Made by a program: the position numbers and the translations under genes. From Cyanobacteria bacterium UBA947 (GTDB lineage: Bacteria; Cyanobacteriota; Vampirovibrionia; Gastranaerophilales; Gastranaerophilaceae): a stretch of DNA of 10,367 nt. Position 1 is the stretch's first letter. Each line of letters opens with the position of its first letter. The stretch is from the NCBI GenBank assembly GCA_002293275.1, contig DBCX01000012.1, forward strand, positions 17,768 to 28,134, in the 5' to 3' direction. This document shows, in pieces, positions 6,555 to 10,367 of the stretch. The notes under the pieces were generated by a model, which saw only the letters and a program-made list of their open reading frames with translations, was not told the DNA's origin and made no database searches.

Positions 6555-6720
6555 ATACAATAAACCTCCGTACGACTCAACGACCGCGGGGGTTTATTAA
6601 TAATTGATACTCAGCATAACTGAAAAAGCGCTAGTTATTATTTTGTTGATAATAGTAGCTCTGCGAATCAAACCATAGGGGCTTTTAATGGGGCAAGCAG
6701 TAACTTGTCCCGCCCTTTAT
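6555..6720 (-). ncRNA. Candidate small RNA on the minus strand
   Basis: A good minus-strand promoter (6727-6754) points into a 200-nt region with no plausible gene in that direction. A transcript from about 6720 would fold early: GGGACAAG (6711-6704), a 6-nt loop and CTTGCCCC (6697-6690) pair through 8 bp with one wobble, and flanking GGGC and GCCC can add an outer stem. Later, TATTAT and ATAATA can form an AT-rich hairpin, and the end would be the 12-bp hairpin at 6559-6598. No Rfam family is recognised. The AbrB-like gene ends just upstream at 6764, so the RNA could alternatively be processed from that transcript. Confidence 0.4.
6559..6598. terminator. Probable bidirectional terminator between enolase and the minus-strand small RNA
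   Basis: AATAAACCTCCG (6559-6570) pairs with CGGGGGTTTATT (6587-6598) through 12 pairs, one of them a G-U wobble, around a 16-nt loop. The A/T-rich ends mean that T-rich sequence follows the GC core in both directions, though there is no long T run. It lies 38 nt after the enolase stop codon and about 120 nt into the candidate minus-strand RNA. Confidence 0.5.
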
Positions 6721-6726
6721 ATTCTC

Positions 6727-6754
6727 ATTATAAACTAAATTTTTCAAATTTCAA
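6727..6754 (-). promoter_or_regulatory. Minus-strand promoter for the candidate small RNA
   Basis: On the minus strand TTGAAA (6754-6749) and a consensus TATAAT (6732-6727) are 16 nt apart. The predicted start is near 6720. Because enolase lies on the opposite strand beyond, no protein-coding gene is served by this promoter. Confidence 0.55.
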
Positions 6755-6763
6755 GCCTTATTT

Positions 6764-6925
6764 TTAATCTTTGCGCGGAAGTTTTTTAAGGACAATACGA
6801 TTGTTTTCAAGTTCAAGACCCAACTTGTCCAACACGGGATTTATGCCAAGCGCATTAAGTATTGCTTTTGGCAATGTCACGCCCCAACTATTCGTGCCAA
6901 TTTGAATAATTTTCTTTTCTATCAT
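6764..6925 (-). CDS. AbrB/SpoVT-type swapped-hairpin DNA-binding protein (53 aa)
   Basis: The 53-residue protein resembles the AbrB/MazE/SpoVT swapped-hairpin fold: KKIIQIGTNSWGVTLPKAIL with the family's IG-x-S-x-GVTLPK core, then LGI, and an ending ENNRIVLKKLP that matches the second hairpin. Such proteins act as DNA-binding dimers, either as transition-state regulators or as antitoxins. No toxin gene lies next to it, so a regulator is more likely. The ATG at 6925 is chosen over the longer frame (upstream TTG-type start at 6949) because the extended -10 TGGTATAAT (6941-6933) sits 7 nt before it. The gene is divergent from the 58-aa gene, and its promoter lies close to that gene's -35, so it may repress both. 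Function is inferred. Confidence 0.75.
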   Translation of the reverse strand: MIEKKIIQIGTNSWGVTLPKAILNALGINPVLDKLGLELENNRIVLKKLPRKD

Positions 6926-6998
6926 GTCTGCTATTATACCACCTTGCATATTGACATTTGTTCTGTATAATGTTATTATAATTTACAGGATAAGGAGG
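6926..6998. promoter_or_regulatory. Divergent promoters between the AbrB-like and 58-aa genes
   Basis: Leftward, TG-G-TATAAT (minus strand, 6941-6933) is followed by 7 nt (AGCAGAC) and the ATG at 6925, with no Shine-Dalgarno. Rightward, TTGACA (6951-6956), a 17-nt spacer and TATTAT (6974-6979) with a TG extension (6971-6972) form the best promoter in the window. Its transcript starts near 6986 and carries AAGGAGG (6992-6998). The two -10 boxes face away from each other within about 50 nt, so one bound regulator could control both genes. Confidence 0.7.
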
Positions 6999-7002
6999 AA
7001 AA

Positions 7003-7179
7003 ATGATAACCGAAGACGAACTTGACCAGATTGAAGACGCCGCATACAAAATCCTATGCCTTGTAAGGACACTGGTTTGCCTGAACGAAGACACAGGCGA
7101 TACCCACACAATTGACTGCAACCGCACAATCCTGGACTACATTTTGCCGGAAATTCAAAAAATTACCGATATCTTCTAA
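7003..7179 (+). CDS. Small acidic protein of unknown function (58 aa)
   Basis: A short frame runs from ATG (7003) to TAA (7177-7179). The product starts MITEDELDQIEDAAYKILCL and ends DYILPEIQKITDIF. It is acidic, probably mostly helical, has three Cys (19, 26, 39), and shows no signal peptide or membrane segment. I do not recognise a family. Support for reality comes from context: a near-consensus promoter (TTGACA, 17 nt, TG-n-TATTAT), a strong AAGGAGG 4 nt before the ATG, and normal codon choice. It diverges from the AbrB-like gene. Its stop codon abuts the stop codon of the EF-hand gene with no base between. A role as a target or partner of the AbrB-like protein is possible but unproven. 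Confidence 0.72.
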   Translation: MITEDELDQIEDAAYKILCLVRTLVCLNEDTGDTHTIDCNRTILDYILPEIQKITDIF

Positions 7180-7728
7180 TTACTGCTGTTTTGAGCTTTT
7201 GTATTTGTAGCTTAGCATGCTGTACGCGCCGGGGTCAGACGAGGACTCGCTGCCGTAAAACACCGACATATTAGACGCCTGCTTGTGTGCAAACTCATCT
7301 ATTTTTTCCTGTTTGGCCGAGTTTACGCTGAACGCCGAAATCTCCGCCGAGGTCAAACGGCCGTCTTTGTTTGTGTCCATCTCGTCAAAGTATTTTAAAA
7401 TCATATCCATTGTTGAATTTGACAGCCCGCTCGCACCGGACGAGTACAACTCTGTCAGTTCATCTTTGGTCAAGCCGGCTTTGGACATAACAGCCGTAAT
7501 TTTGTCCATCTCGTCGGCAGAAATTATTCCGTCCGCGTTTTTGTCAACAGAGTTAAAATTCTTTTGAAGATACGCGGCAAACCCCTGGTTTACCATGTGC
7601 GCCTTTTCTTCGTCGCCCATAAGTTCTGTTATACCGTCGTAGGTCACCTTGTTGTCCGTCATCTCGGATTGAAAATATTTGTACGTACTATTCAGGCCCG
7701 ACATAATACCGGATAATATATTGCTCAT
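7180..7728 (-). CDS. EF-hand calcium-binding protein (two EF hands, 182 aa)
   Basis: The 182-residue protein carries two canonical 12-residue EF loops: DKNADGIISADE (62-73) and DTNKDGRLTSAE (118-129). Both have the D-x-N-x-D-G pattern and a final Glu, so both should bind calcium. The loops are flanked by helices, with an N-terminal helical region rich in Ser, Asn and Met, and a Ser- and Lys-rich C-terminus (YKYKSSKQQ). There is no signal peptide or membrane segment, so it is probably cytoplasmic unless exported by a route without a cleaved signal. The start MSNILSG (ATG at 7728) is chosen over the ATG at 7749 because GGAGGT (7734-7739 region) precedes it at normal spacing. A promoter with TTGATT and TAATAT lies just upstream. 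Role unknown. Calcium sensing or buffering is inferred. Confidence 0.85.
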   Translation of the reverse strand: MSNILSGIMSGLNSTYKYFQSEMTDNKVTYDGITELMGDEEKAHMVNQGFAAYLQKNFNSVDKNADGIISADEMDKITAVMSKAGLTKDELTELYSSGASGLSNSTMDMILKYFDEMDTNKDGRLTSAEISAFSVNSAKQEKIDEFAHKQASNMSVFYGSESSSDPGAYSMLSYKYKSSKQQ

Positions 7729-7747
7729 AAAGCACCTCCATAATATC

Positions 7748-7775
7748 ATATTAATGTTTTTTGCAGAAAAATCAA
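7748..7775 (-). promoter_or_regulatory. Candidate promoter of the EF-hand gene
   Basis: On the minus strand TTGATT (7775-7770) and TAATAT (7753-7748) are 16 nt apart. A start near 7741 keeps GGAGGT in a short leader. A second -10-like word, TGATATTAT (7748-7740), would place the start downstream of the Shine-Dalgarno and is less likely. Read-through from the cysteine-cluster gene, 64 nt upstream, is also possible. Confidence 0.4.
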
Positions 7776-7792
7776 TGGTATAAAAAGATGAT

Positions 7793-8191
7793 TTATTCGG
7801 TTTTTTCCAGCACCTCGGAAAAGGGTATTATAGGCTCCATTTTGTAACCGCATTCATCGCAAAGGCTTCCGCCCATAGAGAAAAGCTCCTCTTGCGGGTA
7901 GCGGCGGCAGATTCCGGGGCGCAGGCGATGGATTTTGCACTTTTTTGTCTTGGGGTCAAGGTTCTCGCACTCAAAAATCAGCCCGATTTCATCTTTTCCC
8001 ACAAGTTTCAAATACCCGTAGAACCTGTGCATAAACCGCAAACGCTCCAACTCTTTTTCGTCCGAGACAACGTGTTTGTAGTGTTTGACGTAAATCTGGC
8101 GGCAGCACTGCCCGCACCTGTTGCACTGGCCGGTGCGCTGATACAGCTTTCGCATAACTTTTGTCAGGAAGAATTTTTTTAGTCTATTCAT
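7793..8191 (-). CDS. CxxCxxCC cysteine-cluster protein (YkgJ/UPF0153 family)
   Basis: The 132-residue protein has the signature C23-x2-C26-G-x-C29-C30 (QCNRCGQCCR), then C75 (FECENL), C85 (KKCKIH), C95 in RPGICRRYP, and an extra pair C111/C114 near the C-terminus. This is the YkgJ-type cluster, thought to bind zinc or iron-sulfur. The exact biochemical role is not established for most members. The N-terminus is basic (MNRLKKFFLTKVMRKLYQR) and could touch a membrane or RNA, but it is not a clear signal peptide. Length is normal for the family. The ATG at 8191 has no Shine-Dalgarno. The extended -10 TGGTATTAT lies 6 nt upstream, so a leaderless mRNA is predicted. The EF-hand gene follows on the same strand. 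Confidence 0.87.
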   Translation of the reverse strand: MNRLKKFFLTKVMRKLYQRTGQCNRCGQCCRQIYVKHYKHVVSDEKELERLRFMHRFYGYLKLVGKDEIGLIFECENLDPKTKKCKIHRLRPGICRRYPQEELFSMGGSLCDECGYKMEPIIPFSEVLEKTE

Positions 8192-8206
8192 TGTCCCATA
8201 ATACCA
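8192..8206 (-). promoter_or_regulatory. Extended -10 of the cysteine-cluster gene (leaderless)
   Basis: On the minus strand TG-G-TATTAT occupies 8206-8198, then six nt (GGGACA), then the ATG at 8191-8189. No ribosome-binding sequence fits between. This is the same layout as at 2346, 3393, 3727, 6925 and 8370. Confidence 0.6.
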
Positions 8207-8294
8207 TGAAGTTTTGTAAATTTTTTGGCCGGCAAAGGCAATAAAAAATCTTCACGGGGATTAAAAAAGTATAACCAAAAAATAACCAACCTTA

Positions 8295-8319
8295 GGGCGT
8301 TTCAAACGCTCTTTTTTTT
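8295..8319 (+). terminator. Intrinsic terminator upstream of the ROK kinase gene
   Basis: GGGCGT (8295-8300) and ACGCTC (8306-8311) pair through six bases, one of them a wobble, around a TTCAA loop. Flanking T and A residues can extend the pairing at the loop side. Eight T residues follow (8312-8319). It points in the plus direction, but the nearest plus-strand gene upstream ends at 7179, so it either ends a short RNA from the 8192-8294 gap or blocks antisense read-through. Confidence 0.75.
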
Positions 8320-8354
8320 GTACCTGAGGTACTTCTGACTGCTAAAAATGTTTG

Positions 8355-8369
8355 TGTTAGAATGTTTTT
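8355..8369 (+). promoter_or_regulatory. Extended -10 of the ROK kinase gene (leaderless)
   Basis: TG-T-TAGAAT occupies 8355-8363, followed by 6 nt (GTTTTT) and the ATG at 8370. There is no Shine-Dalgarno and no clear -35. It lies 36 nt after the T run of the upstream terminator, so the kinase-holA-holB operon most likely starts here. Confidence 0.55.
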
Positions 8370-9314
8370 ATGAAAAACAATATCGGAATAGATGTAGGCG
8401 GGACAAACGTTAAGCTGGCGCTGGTGGACTCAAAGGGCAAAATTTTGTACCAGAACACCGTGCCGACGCGCGCGGAGATGGGTTACGAATACACGGTGAA
8501 CAACATTAAAACCGCAATCCACGAGCTTTTGAAAGAGAACAAATCCGGCAGCATCGGCGGGATTGGGTTCGGGTTTCCGGGCCAGGTTGATTACAAAACA
8601 GGCGTTGTAAAAAACGCGCCGAACATCCCCGGCTGGGTTGATATCCCGATTGCAAAAATGATTGAGGCCGAGTTTAAGGTGCCGGTGCGCGCGGACAACG
8701 ATGTGCGCTGCGCTGCGCTTGGCGAGTTGAACTTTGGCGCCGGTATGGGATGCGAAAACCTTATCTGCATAACTGTTGGCACGGGAATCGGCTCAGGGCT
8801 TGTTGTTAACGGCAAGCTTGTGCGCGGCGCGGCAAACGCCGCAGGCGAAATCGGCCACATAAAACTTCAAATGCACGAGGGCCCAATCTGCGGGTGCGGT
8901 GATACCGGCTGCATGGAGGCGTTCGCATCAGGACCTTCAATGGTCGCGATGGCGCAAAACTACATCGCAGGCGGCAAATCCACAAAATTCCGCGAGATGG
9001 CAAACTCCACGGAAATCACTCCGTTCATACTTTGCGAGGCCGCAAAAGCAGGCGACCTGGTCGCGGTGCGGATTTTCAACAAGATGGGCGAGTACATCGG
9101 TATAGGGCTTTCCAGCGTTGTGAACCTTTTGAACCCGGAAAAAATCATCATAGGCGGCGGTGTGGCAGACGCCGGCGACCTTTTGCTCGCACCGATTAAA
9201 GAAACGCTTAAAAAACGCGCGATGAAAATCTCCGCTGACGCTGTCCAAATCGTTCCCGCAAGCTTGGGCAACAGCGCAGGCGTTATAGGCGCAAGTTTAC
9301 TAATTGAAAACTAG
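8370..9314 (+). CDS. ROK family sugar kinase (glucokinase-like)
   Basis: The 314-residue protein is a ROK kinase that phosphorylates a hexose with ATP in the cytoplasm. The phosphate-binding loop is IGIDVGGTNVKLAL (5-18), GFPGQVD spans 68-74, and ADND (108-111) supplies the catalytic Asp D111. VGTGIGSG (136-143) and AGEIGHIKL (158-166, with sugar and Zn ligands E160 and H163) follow, and the ROK zinc motif C174-G-C176-G-x3-C181-M-E is complete. GIGLSSVVNLLNPEKIIIGGG matches the C-terminal ROK signature. Length fits glucokinases (about 310-325 aa). There is no N-terminal helix-turn-helix, so it is an enzyme and not a NagC-type repressor. Glucose is the likeliest substrate, with other hexoses or N-acetyl sugars possible. 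It leads a probable operon with holA (42-nt gap) and holB. Confidence 0.92.
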   Translation: MKNNIGIDVGGTNVKLALVDSKGKILYQNTVPTRAEMGYEYTVNNIKTAIHELLKENKSGSIGGIGFGFPGQVDYKTGVVKNAPNIPGWVDIPIAKMIEAEFKVPVRADNDVRCAALGELNFGAGMGCENLICITVGTGIGSGLVVNGKLVRGAANAAGEIGHIKLQMHEGPICGCGDTGCMEAFASGPSMVAMAQNYIAGGKSTKFREMANSTEITPFILCEAAKAGDLVAVRIFNKMGEYIGIGLSSVVNLLNPEKIIIGGGVADAGDLLLAPIKETLKKRAMKISADAVQIVPASLGNSAGVIGASLLIEN

Positions 9315-9356
9315 GGGTAAAGAAATCGGGTTAACGATTAAATTTTAGAGGGTGAC

Positions 9357-10253
9357 GTGGCAGTATATTTTTTCTACGGCGAAGAAGATTTTAGCATTGA
9401 ACAGGAAATCGGCAAGTTTAAAAAAAAGCTTGACCCGAATTTTTTTGAGATGAGTTACAAAAAATATAACAAGCCATCGTTCGCAGAATTCATTGCGATA
9501 TTGCGCTCGCAGCCGATGATGTTTGGCAAGATGCTCATCGTTGTTGAGGTGAATTTTTCGCTTGATGAGGGGCAAACAGGGCAAATTGAACAGATTGAAG
9601 CGGCGCTTAACGATTGCAGCGAAAACGTTGACATTATTTTGACCGCCCAAGGCAAACCGGACGGACGCAAAAAACTTTTCAAAGTGTTGTCCAAACACAA
9701 CGCAAAAGAGTTTGCGCGCATCCCGACCTACAAAACCGCCGAGCTTTCCGCTTGGATAAAGGGTCAATGCAAGGATGTAAAACTCACGGACGGCGCGATA
9801 AAAGCGTTGATTTCGCAGGTCGGCAGCAATCTTCGCCAGCTGGCAAACGAGCTTAAAAAGCTTGAACTGTGCGGTAAAGAGCCCGTGACCGATGCGATGG
9901 TGCGCGAGATTTGCGTTAATAACGAGGATTTGTTCGCGTTCACGGATTTGCTGATGGAGGACAAGCGCGGCGCGGCGCTTGTTGAGTACCGCAAACTTTT
10001 GGACAGCCGCCACCCGATAGGCATCATCGCGGCTTTGCACACGCAGGTGCGCGGCTGGATTGACCTGAAACAAGGCGGTGACGGCAGTATGCACGAGTAC
10101 CGCGCAAAACTTACGCGTGAACGGCTGAAAAACACACCGCTGCCGCGGCTAATCGCGCTGAAAAAAAACCTGACCGAGGTGGAGTTCAAAATAAAATCAG
10201 GCCAAGTGCTTGATATTGAGGGGGAAGTTGAAAACGCAATCATTTTTAGATAA
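9357..10253 (+). CDS. holA: DNA polymerase III subunit delta
   Basis: The 298-residue protein resembles HolA, the delta subunit that opens the sliding clamp. The start VYFFYGEEDFSIEQEI corresponds to the first strand and degenerate nucleotide site (YGxExF) of domain I. The central segment ELSAWIKGQCKDVKLTDGAIKALISQVGSNLRQLANELKKLEL is the usual delta pattern, and NNEDLFAFTDLLMEDKRGAALVEYRKLL followed by HPIGIIAALHTQVRGW marks the C-terminal collar domain. At 298 aa it is somewhat short (about 320-345 is usual). The start is GTG at 9357, with AGAGGG about 5 nt upstream. It lies 42 nt after the ROK kinase gene, with no terminator between, and overlaps the next gene by 26 nt. The family call is from pattern recognition and the holB-like neighbour supports it. 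Confidence 0.88.
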   Translation: MAVYFFYGEEDFSIEQEIGKFKKKLDPNFFEMSYKKYNKPSFAEFIAILRSQPMMFGKMLIVVEVNFSLDEGQTGQIEQIEAALNDCSENVDIILTAQGKPDGRKKLFKVLSKHNAKEFARIPTYKTAELSAWIKGQCKDVKLTDGAIKALISQVGSNLRQLANELKKLELCGKEPVTDAMVREICVNNEDLFAFTDLLMEDKRGAALVEYRKLLDSRHPIGIIAALHTQVRGWIDLKQGGDGSMHEYRAKLTRERLKNTPLPRLIALKKNLTEVEFKIKSGQVLDIEGEVENAIIFR

Positions 10254-10367
10254 ATATTTTGCACAGGCAGAAAATGCGGCGCACTGCATCTTGTTCTACG
10301 GCGCGGATATCGGCGCGCAGTACGAGCTTGCGCTCAACATCGCAAAAAAACTGAACCCCGATAAATT
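10228..10367 (+). CDS. holB: Probable DNA polymerase III subunit delta-prime, N-terminal part
   Basis: A frame opens with TTG at 10228, inside the end of holA (26-nt overlap, different frame), and stays open to the right edge (46 codons). GAGGGGG (10218-10224) precedes the TTG at 3 nt. The product begins LKTQSFLDKYF and continues HCILFYGADIGAQYELALNIAKKL, which matches the first strand, P-loop region and helix of AAA+ clamp-loader subunits. The loop reads GADIGAQYE, without the Lys-Thr/Ser of an active Walker A. This fits delta-prime, which often has a decayed ATP site, better than DnaX. Translational coupling with holA is likely. Only the first part is visible, so the call depends on this short segment and the holA context. 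Confidence 0.6.
   Translation, partial: MKTQSFLDKYFAQAENAAHCILFYGADIGAQYELALNIAKKLNPDK

Noticed and set aside
6537..6561. Possible plus-strand promoter (TTGACA ... TACAAT) after enolase
   Set aside because: The spacer is only 13 nt, too short for a standard promoter, and no plus-strand gene follows for over 400 nt.
6650..6690. tRNA-like word GGTTTGATTC on the minus strand
   Set aside because: No acceptor stem, D arm or anticodon arm can be drawn at the right distances, so this is not a tRNA.
6764..7179. Toxin-antitoxin pair formed by the AbrB-like and 58-aa genes
   Set aside because: The genes are divergent rather than co-transcribed, and the 58-aa protein shows no toxin motif. It is kept only as a loose idea of a regulatory pair.
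7729..7749. Longer start of the EF-hand protein at 7749 (MILWRCF...)
   Set aside because: It overlaps the promoter and Shine-Dalgarno. The ATG at 7728 has GGAGGT at the right distance.
9345..10094. 249-aa minus-strand frame opposite holA
   Set aside because: It is a shadow of holA with no start signal and no recognisable domain.

Overview
The window is about 10.4 kb of compact bacterial chromosome with moderate GC and short intergenic gaps. Housekeeping genes (enolase, ribosome hibernation factor, DNA polymerase III clamp-loader subunits) sit beside small lineage-type genes: a two-EF-hand protein, a CxxCxxCC cysteine-cluster protein, an AbrB-like protein and a 58-residue orphan. No phage, transposon, CRISPR, tRNA or rRNA is visible. 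The EF-hand protein, the CxxCxxCC protein and a fermentative sugar-kinase/enolase/lactate-dehydrogenase-like set recall the gut non-photosynthetic Cyanobacteria sister group (Gastranaerophilales/Melainabacteria). This placement rests on memory of protein style, not a search, and is tentative.

Layout, left to right. On the minus strand are hpf (111-482), a 73-aa Cys-rich protein with a TTG start (533-754), a 344-nt gap with terminator and CATG-rich repeats, a DUF4127 protein (1099-2346) and a D-lactate-dehydrogenase-like 2-hydroxyacid dehydrogenase (2359-3393). On the plus strand, 3440-3678 looks like a structured RNA ending in a strong intrinsic terminator. It is followed by an Orn/Lys/Arg-decarboxylase-type PLP enzyme (3727-5115) and enolase (5211-6521). 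On the minus strand, 6555-6720 has its own promoter and looks like a small RNA, and an AbrB-like gene (6764-6925) lies upstream of it. A 58-aa gene (7003-7179, plus) diverges from the AbrB-like gene and meets the EF-hand gene (7180-7728, minus) tail to tail with no gap. The CxxCxxCC gene (7793-8191, minus) follows. On the plus strand are a ROK sugar kinase (8370-9314), holA (9357-10253) and the start of holB, which overlaps holA and runs off the right edge.

How the genes relate. The ROK kinase feeds hexose phosphate into glycolysis, enolase acts in lower glycolysis, and the D-2-hydroxyacid dehydrogenase could reoxidise NADH on a 2-oxoacid, which fits a fermenter. holA and holB encode the delta and delta-prime subunits of the replicative clamp loader.

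The most striking pattern is at the starts of genes. Six of them (2-hydroxyacid dehydrogenase, DUF4127, PLP decarboxylase family, AbrB-like, CxxCxxCC, ROK kinase) have an extended -10 box (TG-n-TAnnnT) exactly 6 or 7 nt before the ATG and no Shine-Dalgarno sequence. That spacing predicts leaderless mRNAs. The remaining genes have ordinary Shine-Dalgarno sequences. In one case the TGA stop codon of the upstream gene supplies the TG of the extended -10.
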